From assembly GCF_005937185.1 (NCBI RefSeq), contig NZ_VCNI01000003.1, positions 1 to 64,000 on the forward strand: a DNA stretch of 64,000 bases, written 5' to 3'. Source of the stretch: Flagellimonas algicola (GTDB lineage Bacteria; Bacteroidota; Bacteroidia; Flavobacteriales; Flavobacteriaceae). Every line of letters begins with the position of its first letter. Within the stretch, counting starts at the first letter, position 1. Made by a program: the position numbers and the translations under genes. Under the pieces are notes generated by a model. That model was not told the DNA's origin. It did not search any database and worked only from the letters and a program-made list of their open reading frames with translations. Shown here piece after piece: positions 44,310-52,695 of this stretch.

Positions 44310-45578
44310 CTAAACTGTTTCCGTTTTTAATGCTTCAACCTCTCCTGATACTTTGGGATATATGGTTGCATTCTTCAATCTTTTCATTCTCCTTTTGATG
44401 TTACCCCTTACCACATAGTGGTCAATAGTAGGAGCAAATACGTTCATCAGTAGGATAGCCAAGAATACTCCTTCTGGGTATCCTGGGTTGAAAACCCGAA
44501 TCATCACCGACATAAAACCAATCAAGAAACCATAAATCCACTTTCCTCTGTTGGTCTGTGAACCTGTTACCGGATCCGTTGCCATAAAGACAATACCAAA
44601 GGCCAGACCTCCTACCAACAGATGTTGCCAGTATTCAAAGCTCATCAAACTATAGAATTTACTGTATTCAGGAATCCACTCCGCTGCCACAATTCCGTTG
44701 AAGATCAGTCCCATTGTCAAGGAACCGATCACGGCACTCAACATAATTCTCCAAGATGCAATCTTTGAGAAAACCAGGAACAATCCGCCCAACAGGATCA
44801 GCAAGGTGGATGTTTCACCAACCGAACCAGGAATAAATCCGAAGAACATATCCGCCAAATCGTATTTCTGGGCTAAATCTGTGGTATTTCCCTGAGCCAA
44901 GAATCCAAGTACGGTTTCCCCAGAAATGGCATCTGCAGCACCAGCGCTATCTACGGCACCGTGTACCCAGACCTTATCACCGCTCATCCAGGTGGGATAA
45001 GCAAAGAATAAGAAGGCTCTAATGGTCAAGGCCGGATTCAATATATTCATTCCGGTACCTCCAAAAACTTCTTTCCCGATGACCACACCAAAAACAACGG
45101 CTACGGCCAACATCCAAAGGGGTAAATCCACAGGTACAATTAATGGTACCAACATTCCGGTGACCAAATAACCTTCTTCTATCTCATGTCCTTTAATTAC
45201 GCAAAAAACAAATTCAACCGCTAGCCCTACGATATAGGAAACCAAAACTAGAGGTAATATTTTCCAGAATCCCAGGATGAAGTTATCCCAAGTCCAAAAA
45301 CCGGAACCAAAAAAGCCTCCGGTAACGGCATCAATTTCCCCAAGAGCCAAATAATGTTGGTATCCCGTATTGAACATCCCAAAAATCAAACAAGGGATAA
45401 GGGACATCACCACCGTATTCATGGTACGTTTTAAATCGTCGGCACCCTTTACATGGGTTCCATGGTGGGTAATTTCATTTGGTGTAAACAAAAACGTATG
45501 AAATCCGCTAAAAACAGGAAACCACTTTTTATCCTGATTTTTTACTCTGAACGTATGTAATTTTTCTTTCAATCCCAT
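44310..45578 (-). CDS. nqrB: Na+-NQR subunit B, covalent FMN and Na+ channel subunit
   Basis: 422 residues with about ten membrane helices. Family motifs include TGMLVPLIVPVDLPLWMLAV, GKEVFGGTGMNILNPALT and RAFLFFAYP. The ISGETVLGF segment (Ser219-Gly220-Glu221-Thr222) matches the position of the covalent FMN site (Thr236 in V. cholerae), with Glu in place of the usual Ala. NqrB carries riboflavin and the Na+ path and contacts quinone. Confidence 0.96.
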   Translation of the reverse strand: MGLKEKLHTFRVKNQDKKWFPVFSGFHTFLFTPNEITHHGTHVKGADDLKRTMNTVVMSLIPCLIFGMFNTGYQHYLALGEIDAVTGGFFGSGFWTWDNFILGFWKILPLVLVSYIVGLAVEFVFCVIKGHEIEEGYLVTGMLVPLIVPVDLPLWMLAVAVVFGVVIGKEVFGGTGMNILNPALTIRAFLFFAYPTWMSGDKVWVHGAVDSAGAADAISGETVLGFLAQGNTTDLAQKYDLADMFFGFIPGSVGETSTLLILLGGLFLVFSKIASWRIMLSAVIGSLTMGLIFNGIVAAEWIPEYSKFYSLMSFEYWQHLLVGGLAFGIVFMATDPVTGSQTNRGKWIYGFLIGFMSVMIRVFNPGYPEGVFLAILLMNVFAPTIDHYVVRGNIKRRMKRLKNATIYPKVSGEVEALKTETV

Positions 45579-45580
45579 TT

Positions 45581-46933
45581 TTATCCGATTTCTTGATGTA
45601 ATAAATCCAATCCTTCCCTAATAATTTGCTGGTGCGGTTGTTTGGAGATACAGATGAACTCCGTCAAAGCAAAATCTTCTGGGGCAACCTCGTACAATCC
45701 CAATTGCTCCATTTCATCCAAATCCTTCACCATGCATGCTTTTAAAAGCTGTAGGGGATAGATATCCATTGGAAAAACCTCTTCATATTGCCCGGTTACT
45801 ACAAAAGCCCTATGCTCTCCGTTGGTATTGGTATTGAGGTCGTATTTCTTTTTAGGCTGCAACCAAGAGAAGGTCAATGCCCTTGTTGTAGATACTTTAT
45901 TGAAAACAGGCTTGTTCCATCCAAACAATTCATAATCGTCCCCTTCCGGGATGGCCGTAACAGTGTTATTGTAAAAACCAAGGTGGCCTTCCGGATGGGT
46001 TTTGGACCCGGTCAACACATCACCGTTGATCAGCCTGTATTTGTCTTGGTTCACCCCACTTGCATACAAGAAGGTTGAAATTTCCGCTCCTATTTTAGTG
46101 GAGTAGTATTTAGGTGCCTTTATGATTGAACCCGCCAAAGCTACAGTTCGTTCCGCATTGAACTTGCCTGTCAACATTAGTTCCCCTATGATAATCAAGT
46201 CCTGTGGGGATACGGTCCAAATCACTTCTCCCTTGTTAATAGGGTCAATCTTATTGATTTGCGTCCCAACAAGGCCAGCTGGGTGTGGTCCAGATATTTT
46301 ATGAACGGTTACACCGTCCAACTGCGTCAATGGGGAATTCCCGGATTTTCCTACGGAAACATGAACCTTCCCAGGTGTCAACTTCCCTAAAGTGGTAATG
46401 GCGGCTTGAAGCTGCTCCTCTTTACCAGACAAAATATAATCTGCCTCTGCGGCCAAGGGCGCCGTAGTATATCCTGATACAAAAATCGCTTTGGGTGTAG
46501 CATCCGGATCGGCAATGATGTCATATGGACGCTGTTTCACAAAGGGCCAAGCACCGGATTGCAACAAAAATGCCTTGATAGCCTCTGCATCTGCACCAGC
46601 CAAATCCAACGGTTTATGCTGTACAAATTCCTGGGTTTTGTCTGCCAAAATCTTCAGGCTCAAAATCCTTCTTCTTGCTCCTCGGACAATTTCTACCAAT
46701 TCCCCACTAACTGGAGAGACAAATTGCATTTCCTCCTTGTTCTTGTTATAGAAAAGAGGTTCCCCTGCCTTGACCTCGGCTCCTTGCTTGATATGCATCT
46801 TAGGGGTTATTCCGTGAAAATCATCTAGGTTTAGGGCGTAAACGTTGCTTAAAACGGCTTTGGAAGTAGTCTGTTCTGCTGCCCCGACAAGGTTGATGTC
46901 CAACCCTTTCTTAATCCGGATGTCTTTAGACAT
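45581..46933 (-). CDS. nqrA: Na+-NQR subunit A
   Basis: 450 residues from the ATG at 46931-46933, since homologues begin near MSKDIRIKKGLDINL; a longer frame to 46999 would overlap the promoter box. NqrA is the soluble cytoplasmic subunit involved in quinone binding. Visible family phrases are MHIKQGAEVKAGEPLFYNK, KISGPHPAGLVGTQINKIDP and FPMDIYPLQLLKACMVKD. First gene of nqrABCDEF. Confidence 0.96.
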   Translation of the reverse strand: MSKDIRIKKGLDINLVGAAEQTTSKAVLSNVYALNLDDFHGITPKMHIKQGAEVKAGEPLFYNKNKEEMQFVSPVSGELVEIVRGARRRILSLKILADKTQEFVQHKPLDLAGADAEAIKAFLLQSGAWPFVKQRPYDIIADPDATPKAIFVSGYTTAPLAAEADYILSGKEEQLQAAITTLGKLTPGKVHVSVGKSGNSPLTQLDGVTVHKISGPHPAGLVGTQINKIDPINKGEVIWTVSPQDLIIIGELMLTGKFNAERTVALAGSIIKAPKYYSTKIGAEISTFLYASGVNQDKYRLINGDVLTGSKTHPEGHLGFYNNTVTAIPEGDDYELFGWNKPVFNKVSTTRALTFSWLQPKKKYDLNTNTNGEHRAFVVTGQYEEVFPMDIYPLQLLKACMVKDLDEMEQLGLYEVAPEDFALTEFICISKQPHQQIIREGLDLLHQEIG

Positions 46934-46969
46934 ATTGTTGTAGACCTTAGTGTTATGAAAAATCGCAGG

Positions 46970-46977
46970 CAAATTTA
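46970..46977 (-). promoter_or_regulatory. Candidate -7 promoter box of the nqr operon
   Basis: On the minus strand TAAATTTG fits TAnnTTTG, 36 bases before the nqrA ATG. No clear -33 box was found. Confidence 0.4.
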
Positions 46978-47037
46978 GCATTAAAAGGATAGTTTTCATA
47001 ATAATTGACCATAAAAATGGGATTACATCGAGCTAAA

Positions 47038-47067
47038 TTTGCTAGGCACACTTTTTGTTTACCTTTA
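47038..47067 (+). promoter_or_regulatory. Candidate promoter of the T9SS plug gene
   Basis: TTTG (47038-47041), 18 bases, then TACCTTTA (one mismatch from TAnnTTTG). The spacing equals that at map. It is divergent from the nqr promoter. Confidence 0.45.
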
Positions 47068-47086
47068 CCCAAAATTTGGGCCTAAT

Positions 47087-48331
47087 ATGCGCTTATTGAT
47101 CAAACAATTGTGCTGTTGTTTTTTTGTTACCGGAGTTTTTGCACAGGTGCAAGAAGAAGTAAATCCACCTTCCCACATAAAAACGGTTGTCTTTACGGGC
47201 CCAACGGAGGATCAGTTCCCTGTTATTCAGCTTGGTGAAAAAATGACCTTGGAGTTTGACGACCTCACAGCCAGCGAACAAGATTACTATTTTAAGATTG
47301 TACACTGTGATTACGACTGGACCCCTTCACAATTGCTAAAATCGCAATACCTCAGCGGAACCGACAACCAGCGCATTATCGATTACGAGAACAGCTACAA
47401 TACCCTACAACCTTATTCCAATTATAGACTGACCATACCCAACCAAAATGTTGGGCTCAAAGTCAGTGGCAACTACCTACTTGAGATTTACAATATGTAC
47501 GGGGAACTCCAATTTTCGCGGAGGTTTGTGGTCTACAAAGATTTAGTGAGGGTTGGAGGCACCATAAAACGTTCCCGGGATTTCCAATATTTGAATACGA
47601 AACAAGTAGTTCAGTTTCGCATCAACACGGCAGGATTCCCAGTTGTCAATCCCAAAAAAGAGGTTAAGGTCGCCATAATCCAAAATCATTTTTGGCCCAC
47701 GGCCCTTTACAATATTCAACCCCAATTTACCCTTGGAACAGAGTTGGTTTATAAATACGACCAGGAAACCAGTTTTTATGGGAGCAACGAATTTTTGAAT
47801 TTTGACACCAAAGATTTAAGGTCTCCCACTTTTGCCATTTCCAAAGTAGAATTTAAAGACCTGTACCACCATTATCTTTTCACCAACGAGTTTAGACACG
47901 ATCAGCCGTACACCTATTTCCCGGACATCAATGGGGATTTTGTGGTTCGTACGCTTCAGGGCGACGATGTTTCCAGGGAGGCAGAATATTCCAAAGTCCA
48001 TTTTAGTCTTCCCTACTCCAATGAAATAGGTTTGGATAAAGTATACGTCTTTGGGAAGTTCAACAATTATGCCTTGGAAGAGGAAAATTTGATGACCTTC
48101 AACTCTGATAATGGAAAAATGGAACTAACGCTACCCATAAAGCAAGGTTTTTACAATTATAAATATGTGGTGGAACGGGGAGATGGGGTTGTGGATCTTA
48201 ACTATGTGGGCGGCAACTTTCACTTCACTGAAAACAATTACCTCATTTTAGTCTATTATCGTGATTTTGGTGATATGCATGATAGCATCATCGGTATAGG
48301 TTCGGTAAATTCCAGAACAATCAGCAATTAA
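47087..48331 (+). CDS. Type IX secretion system plug protein (DUF5103 family)
   Basis: 414 residues from the ATG at 47087, which yields a normal signal peptide (MRLLIKQL to GVFAQ); a longer in-frame start overlaps the promoter. The protein is beta-rich with EDQFPVIQLGEKMTLEFDDL, YYFKIVHCDYDWTPSQL and GNYLLEIYNMYGELQFSRRF, the DUF5103 pattern. In Flavobacterium, a member of this family plugs the SprA translocon on the periplasmic side. Role assigned from the family. Confidence 0.88.
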   Translation: MRLLIKQLCCCFFVTGVFAQVQEEVNPPSHIKTVVFTGPTEDQFPVIQLGEKMTLEFDDLTASEQDYYFKIVHCDYDWTPSQLLKSQYLSGTDNQRIIDYENSYNTLQPYSNYRLTIPNQNVGLKVSGNYLLEIYNMYGELQFSRRFVVYKDLVRVGGTIKRSRDFQYLNTKQVVQFRINTAGFPVVNPKKEVKVAIIQNHFWPTALYNIQPQFTLGTELVYKYDQETSFYGSNEFLNFDTKDLRSPTFAISKVEFKDLYHHYLFTNEFRHDQPYTYFPDINGDFVVRTLQGDDVSREAEYSKVHFSLPYSNEIGLDKVYVFGKFNNYALEEENLMTFNSDNGKMELTLPIKQGFYNYKYVVERGDGVVDLNYVGGNFHFTENNYLILVYYRDFGDMHDSIIGIGSVNSRTISN

Positions 48332-48361
48332 TTATCTTTAGCCCATAACCTCAAAACGGGA

Positions 48362-49564
48362 ATGAGCAACAAACCAAGCTTGATCAGCAAAGGCCGGTAT
48401 GAACTGAAGTTTAGGGGCACAGAGTGCAAAAATTGCGGTCATCCCCTGGATGTTAGTGATAAATACTGCCCCAATTGCTCGCAGGCCAACAGCACCAAAA
48501 AATTGGTTCTAAGGGATTTCTGGGACGAATTTTTCTCCAGTTTGATCAACTACGATTCCAAACTTCTCAAAACCCTTTATGCGATGTTGCTAAAACCTGG
48601 CATCATCACCAAAGACTATGTTAATGGAAAACGAATTACCTACACCAATCCATTTAGGTTTCTTTTGAGTTTGGCCTTTCTGTATTTCCTGATGGTCACT
48701 TATAACAATAGTTTTTCCAATTGGGACAAGGCGGCAGAAAATTATAATAGCAATATTATGAATCCAAGTCCTGTTTCCTTTGATCTAGGAACGGGAAAAC
48801 TTACTGCGGATAGCACAGAAATGCGAAAACAAACGGAAAAAGCGCTCCAACGGATGGATTCTCTGGGAATGAGTGATGTTCCCGCTACAGCACAATTGCA
48901 ATATCTGGATAGCATTGGAGTATTTAGCGAAAGATTAGCGCAGAATCAGGCGAATAAAGACTCCATGATGCTGGCTAACCCAAGAGCTTATTTTGATAGT
49001 ATCAAAAACAAATCTGGAGTTGGTGGACTTGCCCAAAAGATGGAGTTTTTCTCCAAGGTGATTCGGCACGACACCTTAAATAATTTTGAAGAAGCTAGAG
49101 ACAGATATGGAGTGGAAGAAAAGTTCTCATCAAGATTAGCATTTAATTCAACCGCTAGCTTATTGCGCGTTATTCGTGAACCGGGAAGTTTTGTGAATTC
49201 GACCATCTCTAGGCTCCCTTTTGTCATTTTCTTCTTTCTTCCGTTGTTCACTCTTTTCATTTCGATGGTATACATCAGAAAAAAATACACCTACACCGAT
49301 CATCTGATCTTTAGTTTTCACAACCAGTCATTATTATTTATCTTGCTCATCCTTAGCCTAATAATTGATACTATTTTCAAAACAGCTAGTGCGGGTATCT
49401 TTTTGTTGATTTTCGGATTTTACCTGTACAAAGCCATGAGAAGGTTCTATGGCCAAGGAAGGATAAAGACAATTATTAAATACGTATTTCTGAACACTAT
49501 TTTTGCCTTTTTGGCACTGTTTGTGTTGTTAGGTTTGTTGACAGGAAGCGTCTTTACATATTAG
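48362..49564 (+). CDS. DUF3667 family membrane protein
   Basis: 400 residues. An N-terminal zinc ribbon (CKNCG then CPNCSQ, residues ~21-40) precedes the DUF3667 signature LKPGIITKDYVNGKRITYTN. A membrane helix lies at ~95-110; the central part is soluble and predicted helical; three to four helices follow at the C-terminus (~275-395). The family is common in Bacteroidota with unknown function. The gene begins 30 bp after the plug gene and ends 4 bp before apaG. Confidence 0.9.
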   Translation: MSNKPSLISKGRYELKFRGTECKNCGHPLDVSDKYCPNCSQANSTKKLVLRDFWDEFFSSLINYDSKLLKTLYAMLLKPGIITKDYVNGKRITYTNPFRFLLSLAFLYFLMVTYNNSFSNWDKAAENYNSNIMNPSPVSFDLGTGKLTADSTEMRKQTEKALQRMDSLGMSDVPATAQLQYLDSIGVFSERLAQNQANKDSMMLANPRAYFDSIKNKSGVGGLAQKMEFFSKVIRHDTLNNFEEARDRYGVEEKFSSRLAFNSTASLLRVIREPGSFVNSTISRLPFVIFFFLPLFTLFISMVYIRKKYTYTDHLIFSFHNQSLLFILLILSLIIDTIFKTASAGIFLLIFGFYLYKAMRRFYGQGRIKTIIKYVFLNTIFAFLALFVLLGLLTGSVFTY

Positions 49565-49568
49565 AATT

Positions 49569-49955
49569 ATGTTCACTCAGATTACCAAAGGAATCAAAGT
49601 ATCGGTGCAAACCACCTTCGAAGGCACATTTTTTAAGAACTATAAAATGCACTACGCCTTTGGATATACCATTACCATTGAAAATCAAAGTCAGGATACC
49701 GTGCAGCTTACAGCCAGGCATTGGGATATTTTTGATGCCTTAAAGGAAATGGAGACCGTGGACGGTGAAGGGGTCGTTGGCAAAAAACCTGTCATTAAAC
49801 CCGGCAAGTCCCATACCTATAGTTCCGGTTGTCTTTTGGCCTCACCCATTGGCGCCATGCGTGGGTATTATCACATGGTAAATTTCACTTCTACGGAAGA
49901 ATTTGAAGTAGAGATACCTACCTTCAAATTTTCCGCTCCTTTTGCCATAAATTAA
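49569..49955 (+). CDS. apaG: Co2+/Mg2+ efflux protein ApaG
   Basis: 128 residues, a fibronectin III-like beta fold. Conserved segments are YTITIENQSQDTVQLTARHW, VGKKPVIKPGKSHTYSSGC and IGAMRGYYHM. Mutants in enterobacteria affect cobalt sensitivity and protein stability; the biochemical role is unclear. It follows DUF3667 by 4 bp and probably shares its transcript. Confidence 0.96.
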   Translation: MFTQITKGIKVSVQTTFEGTFFKNYKMHYAFGYTITIENQSQDTVQLTARHWDIFDALKEMETVDGEGVVGKKPVIKPGKSHTYSSGCLLASPIGAMRGYYHMVNFTSTEEFEVEIPTFKFSAPFAIN

Positions 49956-50033
49956 AAATTCTTGCTTTTAATTTTCAATTATTCAATTACAATATCCTGT
50001 AATTATTAATCTGTAAATCGTTTTTTCTTTTAC

Positions 50034-50041
50034 TACCTTTG
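50034..50041 (+). promoter_or_regulatory. Candidate -7 promoter box of pruA
   Basis: TACCTTTG matches TAnnTTTG and lies 30 bp before the chosen ATG at 50072. It overlaps the alternative upstream start at 50039, arguing against that start. Confidence 0.45.
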
Positions 50042-50071
50042 GTGGAATTTTTAAATCTTAAAAATACCACT

Positions 50072-51700
50072 ATGGGAAAAGGTTTTTTTCAGGTTCCAAC
50101 AGCATATAATGAACCTATAAAAAGTTATGCTCCTGGCACACCGGAAAGAGAAGAAGTGCTTCAACAGTATGATACTTACTACAGCGGAAACGTTGATGTT
50201 CCCTTGTACATAGGTTCTGAAGAAATCAGGACCGGAAACACCCAAAGCATGTCTCCGCCACATGAGCACGCGCATGTAGTGGGTCAATACCATATTGCGG
50301 ATAAAAAACATGTGGAGAAAGCCATTTCCAACGGTTTGGAAGCCCGTGATAAATGGGCCAACCTAACTTGGGAACAAAGGGCTGCCATTTTCTTGAAAGC
50401 GGCCGATTTGGTTGCTGGACCCTATCGTGCAAAAATCAATGCTGCCACCATGATGGCTCAGTCCAAAACCATCCACCAAGCAGAGATTGATGCCGCCTGT
50501 GAGTATATTGATTTCCTGCGCTTCAATGTGGAATATATGTCTCAAATTTATGCGGAGCAGCCAGAGTCTGCAGATGGTATCTGGAACCGTGTTGAATATA
50601 GACCTTTGGAAGGATTTGTTTATGCAATCACTCCATTTAATTTTACTGCCATTGCCGGAAACTTGCCCGCAAGTGCTGCCATGATGGGAAATGTGGTGCT
50701 GTGGAAGCCTAGCGACAGTCAAGTGTTCTCCGCTAAAGTAATTATGGACGTATTCAAGGAAGCAGGTCTTCCCGATGGTGTCATCAATATGGTTATGGGT
50801 GATCCTATAATGGTTACCGAAACCGTACTTTCACACTCGGATTTCTCTGGACTTCACTTTACAGGCTCAACTTTTGTTTTCAAGGAATTATGGAAACAAA
50901 TTGGGAATAACATCCATACCTATAAAACCTACCCAAGAATAGTTGGAGAAACCGGTGGAAAGGATTTCATATTGGCACACCCAACGGCCAAACCGGAACA
51001 AGTAGCTACCGCAATCATTAGAGGTGCTTTTGAGTTCCAAGGTCAAAAATGTAGTGCCGCATCAAGAGTATACCTTCCAAAGTCCACAGCCAATGAGATA
51101 CTGGAATTGGTTAAAACCGATATCGCATCCTTTAACAAACCAGGGTCACCTGCTGATATGAGCAATTTTATCACCGCAGTGATACATGAAGGTTCTTTTG
51201 ACAAGTTGGCCAAATACATTGATCAGGCCAAAGCGGATAAAGATGCCGAGATAATTGCGGGTGGTGGATATGACAAATCCAAAGGATATTTTGTGGAACC
51301 TACGGTTATTTTGACCCAAGATCCAAAATATACAACCATGTGCACCGAGCTTTTTGGACCTGTGGTTACCATTTACATTTATGAGGATGCCGATTGGGGC
51401 AAAACTTTGGAATTGGTGGATAGCACTTCGGAATATGCATTGACCGGGGCCGTCTTATCAACAGATCGTTATGCGATAGAAGAGGCCACCAAAGCACTTC
51501 AAAACTGTGCTGGAAACTTCTACATCAATGATAAGCCAACCGGGGCCGTTGTGGGACAACAGCCTTTTGGCGGAGCAAGAGCGTCCGGAACCAATGACAA
51601 AGCTGGTTCTGCGCAAAACTTGTTGCGTTGGGTTTCTCCTAGATTGATCAAGGAAACCTTTGTAACCCCTGAGGATTACAGGTATCCTTTCCTAGGTTAA
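50072..51700 (+). CDS. pruA: L-glutamate gamma-semialdehyde dehydrogenase (1-pyrroline-5-carboxylate dehydrogenase)
   Basis: 542 residues from the ATG at 50072, matching the MGKGFFQVPTA start expected for Bacteroidota/eukaryote-type enzymes. It oxidises glutamate semialdehyde to glutamate with NAD+, the last step of proline catabolism. Catalytic Cys327 is in GQKCSAASR, and the general-base Glu is in VGETGGKDF. The C-terminal signature QQPFGGARASGTNDKAG is typical of this subgroup. It has its own promoter box and terminator. No proline dehydrogenase gene is in the window. Confidence 0.97.
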   Translation: MGKGFFQVPTAYNEPIKSYAPGTPEREEVLQQYDTYYSGNVDVPLYIGSEEIRTGNTQSMSPPHEHAHVVGQYHIADKKHVEKAISNGLEARDKWANLTWEQRAAIFLKAADLVAGPYRAKINAATMMAQSKTIHQAEIDAACEYIDFLRFNVEYMSQIYAEQPESADGIWNRVEYRPLEGFVYAITPFNFTAIAGNLPASAAMMGNVVLWKPSDSQVFSAKVIMDVFKEAGLPDGVINMVMGDPIMVTETVLSHSDFSGLHFTGSTFVFKELWKQIGNNIHTYKTYPRIVGETGGKDFILAHPTAKPEQVATAIIRGAFEFQGQKCSAASRVYLPKSTANEILELVKTDIASFNKPGSPADMSNFITAVIHEGSFDKLAKYIDQAKADKDAEIIAGGGYDKSKGYFVEPTVILTQDPKYTTMCTELFGPVVTIYIYEDADWGKTLELVDSTSEYALTGAVLSTDRYAIEEATKALQNCAGNFYINDKPTGAVVGQQPFGGARASGTNDKAGSAQNLLRWVSPRLIKETFVTPEDYRYPFLG

Positions 51701-51722
51701 AAATTAACTTACTATCAACTTT

Positions 51723-51762
51723 AAAGTGCCCTTTTCCATTGAGGAGAAATGGCACTTTTTTT
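51723..51762 (+). terminator. Terminator of pruA
   Basis: AAAGTGCC pairs with GGCACTTT, with an imperfect pyrimidine/purine extension, followed by TTTTT. It lies 23 bp after the stop codon. Confidence 0.75.
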
Positions 51763-51790
51763 CTGCCGATTTCTTTTGAACTTGCAAATT

Positions 51791-51808
51791 GTTATCTTTT
51801 AAGATAAC
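51791..51808 (+). promoter_or_regulatory. Palindromic operator of the toxin-antitoxin operon
   Basis: GTTATCTT and AAGATAAC form a perfect 8-bp inverted repeat separated by TT. It overlaps a -7-like TATCTTTT and lies 8 bp before the toxin start, the classical position for autoregulation by an HTH antitoxin. Confidence 0.65.
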
Positions 51809-51816
51809 TTTATGCC

Positions 51817-52152
51817 GTGGCAAGACAGATTGTATTTTTTGAAAATCACTTTATCGACTTCTATCGCAGACAGGATTCCAAAGTGAAAGGAAAGATTCAA
51901 TACGTCTTGGAATTAATCAAACAGGTTGAGCGTGTTCCCCAAAAGTTCCTCAAACACATTGCTGGTACCGAGGGATTGTATGAGATCAGAATAGAATATC
52001 ATTCCAACATATACAGAATCTTCTGTTGCTTTGATGAAGGAAAGTTGATAATTCTCTTCAATGGTTTCCAAAAAAAGACACAGAAAACACCCAAAACAGA
52101 ATTGGAAAAGGCCAAGGGGCTAATGAAACAATATTTTGAAAGCAAACAATAA
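51817..52152 (+). CDS. RelE/HigB-type toxin of a type II toxin-antitoxin system
   Basis: 111 residues from the GTG at 51817; an ATG at 51812 is in another frame. The RelE/ParE fold is suggested by VKGKIQYVLELIKQVERVPQ, LYEIRIEYHSNIYRIFCCF and ILFNGFQKKTQKTP, with the basic and aromatic residues of ribosome-dependent mRNA interferases. It is encoded toxin first, as in HigBA systems, 4 bp ahead of an HTH antitoxin. Confidence 0.88.
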   Translation: MARQIVFFENHFIDFYRRQDSKVKGKIQYVLELIKQVERVPQKFLKHIAGTEGLYEIRIEYHSNIYRIFCCFDEGKLIILFNGFQKKTQKTPKTELEKAKGLMKQYFESKQ

Positions 52153-52156
52153 CCTC

Positions 52157-52456
52157 ATGAATGCAAACAAGAACATACGAACTTTTGAGGAACTCATCGA
52201 GCATGAGCATGGAAAAATAGGCACTGAAAATCGCAACAAATATGAAGAAGGTGCCCAAATGTTCATTATCAGTGAAATGTTGAAGGAGGCCAGAAAACAG
52301 GCCAACCTCACCCAGGAACAGCTTGCCGAGAGAGCAGGAACTAAAAAGAGCTATATCTCCAAATTGGAAAATGCCAAGGGGAATATTCAACTTTCCACGC
52401 TTATCCGGATTTTTGAACAAGGTCTTGGCCGAAGAATAGGATTGACGTTTTTATAA
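52157..52456 (+). CDS. HigA/XRE-type antitoxin
   Basis: 99 residues from the ATG at 52157. An N-terminal ~35-residue charged segment is followed by an XRE helix-turn-helix (RKQANLTQEQLAERAGTKKS, then YISKLENAKGNIQLSTL). The usual roles are neutralising the RelE-like toxin and repressing the operon through the palindrome at 51791-51808. It ends 8 bp before a third small gene. Confidence 0.9.
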   Translation: MNANKNIRTFEELIEHEHGKIGTENRNKYEEGAQMFIISEMLKEARKQANLTQEQLAERAGTKKSYISKLENAKGNIQLSTLIRIFEQGLGRRIGLTFL

Positions 52457-52464
52457 CCAAGCAT

Positions 52465-52689
52465 ATGAACGCAGAATTATTAAAAACCTACAAGCAGTTG
52501 GAAGGCATGCCTCAAACCGAAGAGGTAGTTCAGATTAAAAATCAGATTAAAGAGTCCTTGTACCAGCAATTAAGATTTCATTTCTTGGAACTTTCCAGAA
52601 TTGGACAAGTTATTGGGTATGATGAGCTCCAGAGCGAACAAAGCAAGGCTATTGAATTGCTCGAAATAGAGAAACAACGAGGAAAATAG
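52465..52689 (+). CDS. Small charged protein, third gene of the toxin-antitoxin operon
   Basis: 74 residues, no signal or membrane segment, predicted mostly helical and rich in Glu, Gln and Lys (EEVVQIKNQIKESLYQQL, ELQSEQSKAIELLEIEKQ). No family recognised. It lies 8 bp after the antitoxin and 6 bp before the GlxA-type regulator, so it is probably co-transcribed. Whether it belongs to the toxin-antitoxin function is unknown. Confidence 0.65.
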   Translation: MNAELLKTYKQLEGMPQTEEVVQIKNQIKESLYQQLRFHFLELSRIGQVIGYDELQSEQSKAIELLEIEKQRGK

Positions 52690-52695
52690 TTCCTT

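Noticed and set aside
46934..46999. Longer nqrA start
   Set aside because: Homologues start near MSKDIRIKKG and a -7 box lies in the extension.
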